This document shows, in pieces, positions 52,784-61,386 of a stretch of DNA of 64,000 nt. The DNA lies in contig NZ_PZJN01000006.1 in NCBI RefSeq assembly GCF_003206695.1, positions 628,850 through 692,849 of the forward strand, read 5' to 3'. Below the pieces are notes generated by a model that did no database searches, had not been told where the DNA came from, and saw only the letters and a program-made list of their open reading frames with translations. Every line of letters begins with the position of its first letter. Positions within the stretch are counted from its first letter, which is position 1. Position numbers and translations under genes: made by a program. This DNA comes from Salinicola halophyticus. GTDB lineage: Bacteria; Pseudomonadota; Gammaproteobacteria; Pseudomonadales; Halomonadaceae.

Positions 52784-53722
52784 GTGCCGAAAGTGACATT
52801 GCTGCAGTGGCAAATGCTGGCTGCGGTAGCGGATAGCGGTGGATTTGCCAAGGCGGCCGAAGTCGTTCACCGAAGTCCTTCGACGCTCAACCACGCCATC
52901 CACAAGATCGAGGAGCAGTTGGGGGTCGTACTTTTCGAACCGAAAGGTCGTCAGGTCGTGCTCACCGAGGCGGGAAGCCTCTTGCTGCGTCGAGCGCGTC
53001 AACTCATCGAGAATGCGGCGTCGTTGGAGGACGTGGCGGAGCGCCTGGCCGGCGGGTTGGAAGCGGAAGTCACGCTGGCCGTGGATCAGGTCTTTCCGGG
53101 GGATGCTCTGGCCGATGCGTTGACGCAGTTTTCGGCCGCGTTTCCTCATGTGCGCGTCCAGCTGTACGAAACCGTGCTCAACGGCGCTGTCGAAATGTTG
53201 TACGAGAGTCGGGCCGACCTGATCATATCGGGGGTCGTCGCGCAGGGGTTCCTGGGCGAGCCGATCGTCGAGGTGCCTTTTATCGCGGTGGCTCACCCGC
53301 AGCATCCACTACATCAATTGCAGCGTGAACTCGATCTGCGCGATCTGGAACGCCATCGTCAACTGGTCGTGCGCGATTCAGCCATCCATCAGCGACTCGA
53401 CGCTGGCTGGTTGAAGGCGGAACAGCGCTGGACCCTGGGTCATCTATCGACATCGATCGATATGCTGGAACGGGGCCTGGGTTTCGCCTGGGTGCCGGAA
53501 ACGCGCATTCGTTCGGCGCTGGACGAGGGACGCGTCAAAGCATTGCCGCTGCGCGCGGGCGGGGTGCGACGAGTGGCACTGCAGATATTCCATCGCGACG
53601 TCGATGGCGCGGGTCCCGCGACGCTGGCCCTGGCTCGGACACTGAAGGCCAGCGTGACAGCGAACTGTCCACGCGATGCCGTTTCCCCGAACCTGCATTC
53701 ATCGATGCCGCCGAACGAATGA
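52784..53722 (+). CDS. LysR-family transcriptional regulator
   Basis: 312 residues from a GTG at 52784 with GGGAG 8 nt upstream. The N-terminal winged HTH (residues 1-65: LLQWQMLAAVADSGGFAKAAEVVHRSPSTLNHAIHKIEEQLGVVLFEPKGRQVVLTEAG) is canonical. The effector domain follows (about 90-295: EAEVTLAVDQVFPGDALADALTQF, ADLIISGV, DMLERGLGFAWVPE). It is followed after 78 bp on the same strand by the glutathionyl-hydroquinone reductase gene, a plausible target. LysR genes for this kind of enzyme are usually divergent, so the pairing is not certain. Confidence 0.9.
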   Translation: MPKVTLLQWQMLAAVADSGGFAKAAEVVHRSPSTLNHAIHKIEEQLGVVLFEPKGRQVVLTEAGSLLLRRARQLIENAASLEDVAERLAGGLEAEVTLAVDQVFPGDALADALTQFSAAFPHVRVQLYETVLNGAVEMLYESRADLIISGVVAQGFLGEPIVEVPFIAVAHPQHPLHQLQRELDLRDLERHRQLVVRDSAIHQRLDAGWLKAEQRWTLGHLSTSIDMLERGLGFAWVPETRIRSALDEGRVKALPLRAGGVRRVALQIFHRDVDGAGPATLALARTLKASVTANCPRDAVSPNLHSSMPPNE

Positions 53723-53800
53723 GTCGAGTTATTGCGCTCGACCTTGGGTCGCGGGGGCCTATCCTGTCAATCTAAAGACATCGAGTGGACAGGAGGCATC

Positions 53801-54808
53801 ATGGGACTGCTTGTCGAGGGTGAATGGCGGGATCAGTGGTACGACACCAAGAGTCACGGTGGAGAGTTCGTTCGGGAATCCGCCAGGCTGCGGGACTGGG
53901 TCACGCCTTCGGGCGAGCCGGGTCCGGAAGGCCAGGCCGGGCTCGCAGCAGAGGCCGGGCGCTATCATCTCTATGTATCGTTGGCCTGCCCCTGGGCGCA
54001 CCGCGCGCTGATCATGCGCAAATTGAAAGGATTGGAAGCGCTGATCGGTGTCTCTCATACCAGCCCGTTGATGCTCGACCAGGGTTGGTCCTACCGTATC
54101 GATGAAGGATCGAGTGGCGATGACATCAATCATGTCGATTTCCATCACCAGCTCTATACGCTGACCGATCCTCACTACTCCGGGCGGGTGACGGTCCCGG
54201 CACTATGGGATCGGCAACGACGGTGTATCGTCACCAACGAGTCCGCCGACATCGTGCGCATGCTGAATTCGGCCTTCGACGAGCTGACCGGCAATCGCTG
54301 GGACTTCTACCCCGTCAATTTGCGTGAGGTCATCGACGAGATCAATACGGACGTCTACGACAACGTCAACAACGGCGTCTACAAGACCGGGTTCGCGACC
54401 GAGCAGTCGGTCTACGAGAAACACTTTGCCGCGCTGTTCGCTTGCCTCGATCGTCTGGAGGCGCGCCTCGAGACGCAGCGTTATCTGGCAGGGCAATGGC
54501 TCACGGAAGCCGATATACGTCTGTTCACGACGTTGGTGCGTTTCGACCCGGTCTATCACGGGCATTTCAAATGCAATCGCCAGCGCATCGCCGACTATCC
54601 CAATCTGTCGAATTATCTACGCGAGCTGTATCAGTGGCCGGGCATTCGGGAGACGGTGGATTTCGATCACATCAAACGCCACTACTACTATAGCCACCCG
54701 ACGATCAACCCGACTCGTATCGTTCCGGTGGGCCCGGCATTGGCACTGGACGAGCCCCATGATCGTGAACGGTTGCCGGGGCAGGGGATCCGCGGAACCC
54801 ATCGATAA
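53801..54808 (+). CDS. yqjG: Glutathionyl-hydroquinone reductase (Xi-class GST, YqjG-like)
   Basis: 335 residues from the ATG at 53801 (AGGAGG 5 nt upstream; the longer frame is spurious). It reduces glutathionyl-hydroquinones to hydroquinones using GSH, for quinone detoxification. The thioredoxin-like half holds the catalytic motif ACPWAHR with the nucleophilic Cys. The helical half includes RFDPVYHGHFKCN and the Xi-class end HIKRHYYYSHPTINPTRIVPVGP. The N-terminal GEWRDQWYDTKSHGGEFVRESARLRDWV loop is also diagnostic. It lies downstream of the LysR gene and is convergent with the UPF0178 gene; GCCCGTTC/GAACGGGC arms at 54826-54845 form a hairpin around the latter's stop codon. Confidence 0.93.
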   Translation: MGLLVEGEWRDQWYDTKSHGGEFVRESARLRDWVTPSGEPGPEGQAGLAAEAGRYHLYVSLACPWAHRALIMRKLKGLEALIGVSHTSPLMLDQGWSYRIDEGSSGDDINHVDFHHQLYTLTDPHYSGRVTVPALWDRQRRCIVTNESADIVRMLNSAFDELTGNRWDFYPVNLREVIDEINTDVYDNVNNGVYKTGFATEQSVYEKHFAALFACLDRLEARLETQRYLAGQWLTEADIRLFTTLVRFDPVYHGHFKCNRQRIADYPNLSNYLRELYQWPGIRETVDFDHIKRHYYYSHPTINPTRIVPVGPALALDEPHDRERLPGQGIRGTHR

Positions 54809-54833
54809 AAGGTGGGCGTCTCGAAGCCCGTTC

Positions 54834-55301
54834 TCAGGAACGGGCGTGACGCTGCAGCCATCGATCCAGGGCATTGGCGAATTCGCGGCGATCCCCGTCG
54901 GTGTAGGCGTTGGGGCCTTGGGTGTGCTCGCCGCTGGCGCGCAACGTCTCCATGAAATCGCGCATCTGCACGCGTGACTTGATATTGTCGAGGGTCAGGC
55001 GCTCTCCCCGAGTGGTCATGACTTCGGCGCCGCGTTCGATCACCTCCTGCGCCAATGGCAGGTCGCTGGTGATCACCAGATCGCCGGCAGTCGCGGCTTC
55101 GACGATCGCGTTATCCGCCGCATCGAAACCCTGCGCCACCGTGCGAGACTTGACCCAGGCCGACGGCGGTAGTCGTAGCGCGTGGTTGGCCACCATCCAG
55201 GTTTGGGTATGAGTGCGCTCGGCGGCACGAATGATGATGTCGCGGGCTACCCGGGGGCAGGCGTCGGCATCGATCCACAGCGTGGGTTTGGGTGTCGGCA
55301 T
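54834..55301 (-). CDS. UPF0178 family protein (YaiI/YqxD)
   Basis: 155 residues from the ATG at 55301 (MPTPKPTLWIDADACPRVARD); the longer frame upstream reads through tandem repeats. The NYN/PIN-like fold is suggested by the N-terminal DADACP motif, VITSDLPLAQEVIERGAEVMTTRGERL and the C-terminal FANALDRWLQR. Acidic residues in these motifs would bind metal, as in PIN nucleases, but no activity is established for the family. It is a lone gene between GHR and csdA. Confidence 0.9.
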   Translation of the reverse strand: MPTPKPTLWIDADACPRVARDIIIRAAERTHTQTWMVANHALRLPPSAWVKSRTVAQGFDAADNAIVEAATAGDLVITSDLPLAQEVIERGAEVMTTRGERLTLDNIKSRVQMRDFMETLRASGEHTQGPNAYTDGDRREFANALDRWLQRHARS

Positions 55302-55313
55302 GGCAAGAGGGCT

Positions 55314-55382
55314 CAAGGTGCTGGAATTCAATGTGCTAGAATTCAAGGTGCTGGAATAAGTTACTGGAATAAGGCACTGGAA
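55314..55382. repeat. 15-16-bp tandem repeats upstream of the UPF0178 gene
   Basis: About four and a half imperfect copies of CAAGGTGCTGGAATT: copies 1-3 are close, and the later ones shrink to TTACTGGAATAAG and GCACTGGAAC. They lie between the UPF0178 start and the csdA leader, where a UPF0178 promoter would be expected. Confidence 0.85.
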
Positions 55383-55385
55383 CAA

Positions 55386-55805
55386 ACAGCGTTGAAGCCA
55401 GTCTACGGCCTTCGATCGATCGCTTCATCTGTCGGATTTTTACGTTCCGGTGGTGAAACGCCTACACCAATGGTATAGTGGCACTTCCTCGCATGTGTTG
55501 ACCCCACCATCCTGCCGATATGTCTGTAATCGACGCCATCGACCTGTGAATCGATGCCCAGCACCGGACGTATCTCGTACATGACGCACGGCATAGCCGT
55601 TTTTCGCGTCCGGATGCAATGATGGAGCGCCTAGATCGGTTGATAATGAGTTCAACCGGGCGCATCAAGGTCGCCACATACGCTATCGCTTCGTGACTCG
55701 CGAGACGATAAGCGCAATGCCTGGTGCGACCGGCATTCAGTGGTGATCACGCCACCGATGCCATGACATTTTCGCCGGTGCCTACCGGCCACTCCAAGGT
55801 GTGAA
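55386..55805 (+). promoter_or_regulatory. Long leader region of csdA/deaD
   Basis: No gene is supported in these 420 bp. TATAGT at 55474-55479 (TGGTATAGT, an extended -10) is the best promoter candidate; it would give an mRNA leader of roughly 320 nt. deaD/csdA mRNAs in enterobacteria have long structured leaders used for cold and CsrA/sRNA control, so a similar role is likely. Several inverted elements occur (CATCGAC/TCGATG near 55530-55555, GCCGGTGCCTACCGGC near 55772-55790). The direct-repeat frames at 55403-55677 are not coding. Confidence 0.5.
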
Positions 55806-57527
55806 ATGACCTCGACTGTTACTGCTTCGCCTAGCTTTGGCGATCTGGCTCTGTTGCCGGAAGTACTGACTGCCCTCGAAACCCTGGGCTATGAAATCCC
55901 GTCACCGATCCAGACGCAGACGATTCCTGCGCTCCTGGAAGGACGTGACATGCTGGGCCAGGCGCAGACCGGTACCGGCAAGACTGCAGCGTTCGCGCTG
56001 CCCCTGCTGAGCCGACTCGATCTCGGCCGGCGTGAACCGCAAGTATTGGTGCTGGCACCGACCCGTGAACTGGCGCAGCAAGTCGCCGTGTCGTTCACCA
56101 AGTACGGCCAGAATCTGAAAGGCCTGGAAGTCGCGACGTTGTGCGGCGGCCAGGACTATCGCGAGCAGCTTTCGGCGCTGAAGCGTGGCGCCCAGGTTGT
56201 CGTGGGTACGCCGGGTCGTGTCATCGATCACTTGGATCGTAAAAGTCTCAAGCTCGACGGTCTGTCGGCGCTGGTTCTCGACGAAGCCGACGAGATGCTG
56301 CGCATGGGCTTCATCGATGACGTCAAGCGCGTCGTCGCGGACACCCCGAAGAATGCCCAGCGCGTGTTCTTCTCGGCCACGCTGCCGAGCGAAATCGAGC
56401 GCATCGTCAATCGTTATCTGGTGGATCCGGTCAAGGTCACGATCGATTCCAAGATCAGTACCGGCGAGAACATCAAGCAGCGTGTGGTGCGTGTCGAAGG
56501 CCCCAGCAAACTGGAAGCGCTGGCGCGTATCCTGGAAGTCGAAGCGGTCGACGCGGCCATCGTTTTCGTGCGTACCCGTGCCGCCTGCACCACGCTGGTC
56601 GAGCAGCTTACCGCTCGTGGCGTCAACGCTGCCGGCCTGTCGGGCGATCTCGATCAGAGCCTGCGTGAACGCACCGTGACGCGTCTCAAGCGTAGCAAGG
56701 TCGACGTACTGGTCGCCACTGACGTGGCGGCTCGTGGTCTCGATGTGCCGCGAATCACGCACGTCATCAACTACGACCTGCCGCAGGATTCCGAGGCCTA
56801 CATCCACCGTATCGGTCGTACCGGCCGTGCGGGCCGCGACGGTATCGCCATTACCTTCGCCGGTGGCCGTGAATCGCGCAAAGTGCGTTGGGTCGAGCAG
56901 GCGACCGGTCAGTCGATGACCGAAATGCCGCTGCCCGACGATGCGGCGATTCGTGCCCATCGCGACGATCGTTTCAGTGCGCGCCTGCGTGAAATGCTCG
57001 ATGCCGGGTCGGCCCATCAGCGTGGGCTGATCGAGAAGCTGGTCGAGGAAGGTCACGATCCGATCGATCTGGCCGCAGCGCTGGCGACATTGGCGCGTGG
57101 TGGAGAAGCTCCGATCGGTCGCATCACCAACGCCCCGGCCCGTCGCGAGAATGGCCGGGATGGCGGTCGCGAAGGCGGCAATCGTGAGCGTGGCGGCCCG
57201 CGTCAGCGTGACAGCGCGCCTCGCGAAGGCATGACTCGCTATCGCGTGTCGGTTGGCCACAAGGATGGCGTCAAGCCGGGCCAGCTGGTCGGCGCTCTGG
57301 CCAACGAAGGGGGAATCGAAGGCGGCCGTATCGGGCGTATCGATATCCGTAACGCCTTCTCCGTGGTCGAACTGCCGAGCGGACTGCCGGCCTCGATTCT
57401 GACCAAGATGGCCCGAGCCCGCGTTGGCGGCCGCTCGCTGGAGATCGCGGAAGATCAGGGCTCACCCGAGCGCGCACCGCGTCGTCGTACCGACGGCGAT
57501 GCACCGGTCCGTCGTTCGCAGGCCTGA
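55806..57527 (+). CDS. deaD: DEAD-box RNA helicase CsdA/DeaD
   Basis: 573 residues. The helicase core has Q motif YEIPSPIQTQTIP, motif I AQTGTGKT, Ia PTRELAQQ, Ib TPGRVIDHL, motif II DEAD, III SAT, IV IVFVRTRAA, V ATDVAARGLDVPRI and VI HRIGRTGRAGRDG. The C-terminal DbpA-type RNA-binding domain (about 480-555, MTRYRVSVGHKDGVKPGQLVGALANEGGIEGGRIGRIDI) follows an Arg/Gly-rich linker. CsdA helps ribosome assembly and mRNA decay at low temperature. The ATG follows AAGGTGTGAA. The long leader and a strong terminator mark it as a single-gene unit. Confidence 0.95.
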   Translation: MTSTVTASPSFGDLALLPEVLTALETLGYEIPSPIQTQTIPALLEGRDMLGQAQTGTGKTAAFALPLLSRLDLGRREPQVLVLAPTRELAQQVAVSFTKYGQNLKGLEVATLCGGQDYREQLSALKRGAQVVVGTPGRVIDHLDRKSLKLDGLSALVLDEADEMLRMGFIDDVKRVVADTPKNAQRVFFSATLPSEIERIVNRYLVDPVKVTIDSKISTGENIKQRVVRVEGPSKLEALARILEVEAVDAAIVFVRTRAACTTLVEQLTARGVNAAGLSGDLDQSLRERTVTRLKRSKVDVLVATDVAARGLDVPRITHVINYDLPQDSEAYIHRIGRTGRAGRDGIAITFAGGRESRKVRWVEQATGQSMTEMPLPDDAAIRAHRDDRFSARLREMLDAGSAHQRGLIEKLVEEGHDPIDLAAALATLARGGEAPIGRITNAPARRENGRDGGREGGNRERGGPRQRDSAPREGMTRYRVSVGHKDGVKPGQLVGALANEGGIEGGRIGRIDIRNAFSVVELPSGLPASILTKMARARVGGRSLEIAEDQGSPERAPRRRTDGDAPVRRSQA

Positions 57528-57572
57528 TTCGCGAGCCAGACCGGCCAGCGGGGCCCGCCTCGCTGACGTTCA

Positions 57573-57608
57573 AACGCCGTCCACCTTTGTGGGCGGCGTT
57601 TTCTTTTG
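57573..57608 (+). terminator. Intrinsic terminator after deaD
   Basis: AACGCCGTCCAC pairs with GTGGGCGGCGTT (about 11 of 12 positions, counting one G:T pair) around a CTTT loop and runs into TTCTTTT. Confidence 0.92.
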
Positions 57609-57700
57609 TCTGGCGGTTCGATCTGTCCGCGTTCTCTGGGTCGACTCGGAAAAGCCCCGGCGCTACCTGGAGCAGGTCCGAGGTCTGCCTGTGGGATAGT

Positions 57701-57739
57701 CACTGTCGGACAGTGATGACGGACAGTGATGACGGACAG
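57701..57739. promoter_or_regulatory. Palindrome plus direct repeats, probable GntR operator
   Basis: CACTGTCGGACAGTG (57701-57715) is a perfect 15-bp inverted repeat with a single central base. GGACAGTGATGAC then occurs twice in tandem (57708-57720, 57721-57733) and a third GGACAG follows. The cluster sits about 115 bp before the GntR-family start codon. Autoregulation is the simplest reading. Confidence 0.5.
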
Positions 57740-57854
57740 CCCCTGTATGTCACGGATAGTCCCTATGTCTGGCAGCCAGTGACGATCTTTGTATGCAATA
57801 CTCGTTATCGCTGAATCGTGGCACGTCCCGATTTGTCCCCTACATTCGGCGGGA

Positions 57855-58844
57855 ATGAGGTTGATGGCGAAGACGCTCAAGGATCAATTGTACGACGCGC
57901 TGTTGCGCAGCATGGCCAGCGGGCATCTGGAGCCGGGTCTGGTTCTGCTCGAGGGCAATATCGCCGATATTTTCGGCATGAGTCGTTCGCCGGTTCGCCA
58001 GACGCTGGGGCGTCTGCACGATGAGGGCGCGATCAGTCGTTTCGAAGGGCGGGGGTTCCTGGTGGGACGTGAACCTCGCGCGATCGTGCGACGTTCGTTG
58101 ACCGCTGCAGACTTCCGAGCTGCCGGCGGACAGGCTTCCGTCAAACGCACCGAGTCCTGGCGCGCGTTGGCCGAGAAGGTCGAGCACGATGTCGTACTGT
58201 GTTCGATGAAAGGCCGCTTCGAGCTCAACGAACTGCAACTGGCCAAGTCGCTGGATGTCAGTCGTGCCACGACGTATCGAATCCTGCTGCAGCTGCAGTC
58301 TCTGGGCGTGGTCGAGAAGATCAAGTACAGCAGCTGGAACGTGGTGCCGCTGGACGATGATCGGCTCCATCAGCTCTACGAGGCTCGGCGACAGTTGGAG
58401 CCGTTCATGATCGCACATGCCTGTGAGCGCATAGCCGACAAGGAGATCGTCCGGTATCTCGATCGACTCGATCAGGCTCAGGCCCGCTATCCCGCCGTGC
58501 AGGCAAGCCAGCTCGATGCGCTGGAAAACGATCTCCATCACGAAGCGCTGGAGAGTGGCGGCAATGCCGAAATTCTGATCATGCTCCAGCGCACGCGGCC
58601 GATCCTGCTGATCAGCAAGCACTTGCTGGATGGGGAGATCGAGCTGCCGCCGGGCGATCCCTTCTTCGCGGCGCACCGGGAAGTCTTCGAGGCCATGCGG
58701 GCGCGTCGTTCCACGCTCGCCAGCTCGGCGCTGCATCGACACCTTCAGGCTTCGGAATCGCTGGTTCAGGAGCGACTGGCCAATTTCCGACATGCCGGTG
58801 AATTACGGACACCAAGATACCTGCGTTGGCTCGGCCAGCGCTGA
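57855..58844 (+). CDS. GntR-family regulator with two winged-helix domains and FCD
   Basis: 329 residues from the ATG at 57855 (MRLMAKTLKDQ); an ATG three codons later is also possible, and upstream codons to 57789 read intergenic sequence. First wHTH, about residues 5-75: LKDQLYDALLRSMASGHLEPGLVLLEGNIADIFGMSRSPVRQTLGRLHDEGAI. A second wHTH of the same family follows, about 100-170: LAEKVEHDVVLCSMKGRFELNELQLAKSLDVSRATTYRILLQLQSLGVVEKI. An FCD effector domain completes it (RLHQLYEARRQLEPFMIAHAC, LENDLHHEAL, HREVFEAMRARR). FCD proteins sense organic acids. It is convergent with the dehydrogenase-TRAP unit, its probable target. Confidence 0.88.
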   Translation: MRLMAKTLKDQLYDALLRSMASGHLEPGLVLLEGNIADIFGMSRSPVRQTLGRLHDEGAISRFEGRGFLVGREPRAIVRRSLTAADFRAAGGQASVKRTESWRALAEKVEHDVVLCSMKGRFELNELQLAKSLDVSRATTYRILLQLQSLGVVEKIKYSSWNVVPLDDDRLHQLYEARRQLEPFMIAHACERIADKEIVRYLDRLDQAQARYPAVQASQLDALENDLHHEALESGGNAEILIMLQRTRPILLISKHLLDGEIELPPGDPFFAAHREVFEAMRARRSTLASSALHRHLQASESLVQERLANFRHAGELRTPRYLRWLGQR

Positions 58845-58850
58845 ACTCGG

Positions 58851-59768
58851 TCAATCCACCGGCATGCCGTTGCGCCGGCGAAGTTCCCGAATCAATCCGC
58901 TGTGATCCAGCTCGCCGTCGCCATGGCTCAGCATGTCGCCGAACAATGCATCGGCCTGACGACTGACCGGTAGATCCAGTCCCAGTCGATTCATTTCCGC
59001 GATGGCGGTCTGGGTATCCTTGTACTGCCATTTGGCGGCGCCGCCGGGGGCGAAGTCTCCCTCGAGCATGCGCTGACCGTGCATCTTGAGAATCGTCGAA
59101 TCGGCGAAGCCGCCCATCAGGGCCATTCTCACCTGGGCGGGATCGGCACCGCCGCGTTCCGCCAGGAGTAGTGCTTCCGCCACAGTGGCAATCGTATTGG
59201 CCACGATCATCTGATTGGCGAGTTTGGCAAGCTGGCCGCTTCCGGCAGGGCCCACGTGAGTGGGGCGGCCGAAGTTCTGCAACAGCGTCTGGCAGCTGTC
59301 GAACACCGCGGCATCGCCGCCGGCCATGATCGCCAGGGTGCCGTCGATGGCGCCGCGTTCGCCCCCGGAAACCGGCGCATCCAGATAGCCGATTCCATGT
59401 CGGGCGGCGATGGTCGCCTGATGGCGGGCGGTATCCACCGGAATCGAGCTCATCACGACCAGAATGCTATCCGGCGACATCGCGGCGATGACGCCGTCGT
59501 CGCCCAGTAGAATCTCGTCGCATACCGGCCCGGCGCTCAGCATGACGATGACGACATCGGCGCCGCGTGCAGCGGCCATGGCCGAGCTGACCGCTTCGAC
59601 ACCGGCTTGTTGCAGAGGAATCAGCTTGTCTGGCGTGCGGTTCCAGGCTCGGACGCGATGCCCGGCCGCGGCCAGGCGACTGGCCATGGGTGCACCCATG
59701 ATGCCGGTCCCGAGGACCCCCACAGTGCGAGACGTCTGTTCCGAGAGGGAGGCGTGCGAATCAGTCAT
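58851..59768 (-). CDS. NAD(P)-dependent beta-hydroxyacid dehydrogenase (GarR/GlxR-like)
   Basis: 305 residues, 3-hydroxyisobutyrate dehydrogenase superfamily. The Rossmann motif GVLGTGIMGAPMASRLAAAGHRVRAWNRT is N-terminal; Arg in NRT suggests NADP preference. The substrate motif DAPVSGGERGAIDGTLAIMAGG and the catalytic Lys in LAKLANQMIVANTIATVAEAL are intact. Candidate reactions are tartronate semialdehyde reduction (GarR) or oxidation of another 3-hydroxy acid. It is the last gene of the minus-strand run TRAP transporter - FAD dehydrogenase - this gene, 45 bp after the FAD enzyme, so it probably acts on the product of that pathway. Confidence 0.88.
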   Translation of the reverse strand: MTDSHASLSEQTSRTVGVLGTGIMGAPMASRLAAAGHRVRAWNRTPDKLIPLQQAGVEAVSSAMAAARGADVVIVMLSAGPVCDEILLGDDGVIAAMSPDSILVVMSSIPVDTARHQATIAARHGIGYLDAPVSGGERGAIDGTLAIMAGGDAAVFDSCQTLLQNFGRPTHVGPAGSGQLAKLANQMIVANTIATVAEALLLAERGGADPAQVRMALMGGFADSTILKMHGQRMLEGDFAPGGAAKWQYKDTQTAIAEMNRLGLDLPVSRQADALFGDMLSHGDGELDHSGLIRELRRRNGMPVD

Positions 59769-59813
59769 GGGTGGTTCCTGAGCGAGGTGGTGCCGCGTTC
59801 GAAGTCTGGCCGC

Positions 59814-61241
59814 TCATTCGATCGGGCGGGGCAGAATTCGGCCGGGTGACATCAAGTATCGTGGATCGAGCAGACGCTTGAGACCTCGCATGATCTCGTA
59901 TTCGGGCTCCGGCAACGTCTCCAGGAAGGCGGTCTGCTTGAAGCGCCCGATGCCATGCTCGGCACTGATGCTGCCATCGAAGTCGTCGACGATTTCGAAT
60001 AGGCGTTCTTCCAGTTCGTGCAGCAGTGCCGCACGCGCTTCGGCCTCGAGCCCGGGCGGTGGCAGGATATTGAAATGCAGGTTGCCATCGCCGATATGGC
60101 CGTAGGCGATGATCGTTGCCTGCGGGCACAGCGCCTGGATCTCGTCGGAGGCGCGTTGATGGAAAGCGGTCAGCGACGAGATGGGTAGCGAGACATCCGT
60201 GCGCAGATGTTCGCCGCGATTGCGCTGGCCTTCGAGCATCGCTTCGCGAATGTGCCACAGGTTGCGAGCCTGAGTATCGCTGCTGGCAAGCACGCCATCG
60301 GTCAGCACGCCAGCCTCGAATCCGCGCTCGAACAGATTCTCGATCATCGCCTCGAGATCGACCGGTCCGCTGGCGGCCGCCTCCATCAGTACGTAGACCG
60401 GGGAGGGCGCCTCGAGCGGATCGCGCAGGTCGGGTGACGCTTCCATGGCGAGCTCAAGACAGGTTCGCGGCACCAGTTCGAAGGCGGTCAGCAGATCACA
60501 GCAACTGCGTCGTGCCAGGGCGTAGAGACCGAGCACGGCATCGATGTCCGGGCAGGCGAGCAGGGCGGTACGGCTGACCTGGGGGCGGGGAAAGAGCTTG
60601 AGCACGGCGCCCGTGACTATGCCAAGCGTCCCTTCCGCGCCGATGAACAACTGCTTCAGATCGTAGCCGGCATTGTTCTTGTGCAGTGCCTTCATGCCGT
60701 TGTAGATGCGCCCGTCCGGCAGCACCACCTCGAGCCCCAGCACCAGCTGTCGCATCATGCCGTAGCGCAATACGTTGAGGCCGCCGGCGTTGGTCGAGAC
60801 ATTGCCGCCGATCTGACAGCTTCCCTGGGCACCAAGCGACAGCGGGAAATCGCAGTCGGCCGCTTCGGCGGCGTCCTTGATCGACTGCAGCACGCAGCCG
60901 CCGTCGACGCTCATGGAGAAGTTGATGGGATCGACCTGGCGCACCGACGCCATTCGCTCGAGACTGACGACCAGTTCCGGATAGTCCGCGTCGGGTAGCG
61001 CCCCGCCCACCAGACCGCTGTGACCGCCCTGGGGGACCAGCGGAATGTCATGGCGATGACAATATCCCACCACGTCGGCCACCTGGCGGGTCGTTGTGGG
61101 GCGGGCTACTGCAAGCGGCTCGGCGCCGCGGTAACCCGGCCAGTCGATACGGTAGCGCTCCATGTCGTCGCCATGGGTCAGCAGCCCGCCCTTGCCCAGC
61201 AAAGCTGCCAGATCGTCGAGCACCGCGTTGTGCGTGGTCAT
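59814..61241 (-). CDS. FAD-linked 2-hydroxyacid dehydrogenase (D-2-hydroxyglutarate/D-lactate dehydrogenase type)
   Basis: 475 residues, VAO/PCMH flavoprotein. The FAD-binding PP-loop is VPQGGHSGLVGGALPD (about residues 70-85), with SLGAQGSCQIGGNVSTNAGG and FIGAEGTLGIVTGAVLKLF further on. The C-terminal FAD-oxidase domain has the metal/substrate motifs GHIGDGNLHFNI and EHGIGRFK. It oxidises a D-2-hydroxy acid to the 2-oxo acid and passes electrons to quinone or ETF. Substrate not resolved: D-2-hydroxyglutarate, D-lactate and glycolate are all handled by relatives. It stands between TRAP genes and the GarR-like dehydrogenase, so the imported substrate is probably a hydroxy acid. Confidence 0.9.
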   Translation of the reverse strand: MTTHNAVLDDLAALLGKGGLLTHGDDMERYRIDWPGYRGAEPLAVARPTTTRQVADVVGYCHRHDIPLVPQGGHSGLVGGALPDADYPELVVSLERMASVRQVDPINFSMSVDGGCVLQSIKDAAEAADCDFPLSLGAQGSCQIGGNVSTNAGGLNVLRYGMMRQLVLGLEVVLPDGRIYNGMKALHKNNAGYDLKQLFIGAEGTLGIVTGAVLKLFPRPQVSRTALLACPDIDAVLGLYALARRSCCDLLTAFELVPRTCLELAMEASPDLRDPLEAPSPVYVLMEAAASGPVDLEAMIENLFERGFEAGVLTDGVLASSDTQARNLWHIREAMLEGQRNRGEHLRTDVSLPISSLTAFHQRASDEIQALCPQATIIAYGHIGDGNLHFNILPPPGLEAEARAALLHELEERLFEIVDDFDGSISAEHGIGRFKQTAFLETLPEPEYEIMRGLKRLLDPRYLMSPGRILPRPIE

Positions 61242-61386
61242 GAGCCACCTCTCGAGACGTGATCGCGGCAGGCGTACTCGTCACGCGCACCATCGCGAGA
61301 GATCTCGCCACAAGAGGTGTCATCACAACGGGCGCCGGCGCAGGGGAGATTGTCGAAACCCTTCAGCATCATCGAAACACCTCGTC

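Noticed and set aside
55902-57260. 452-codon open frame antisense to deaD
   Set aside because: It is the complement-frame shadow of the helicase gene, with no ribosome site and no protein-family character.
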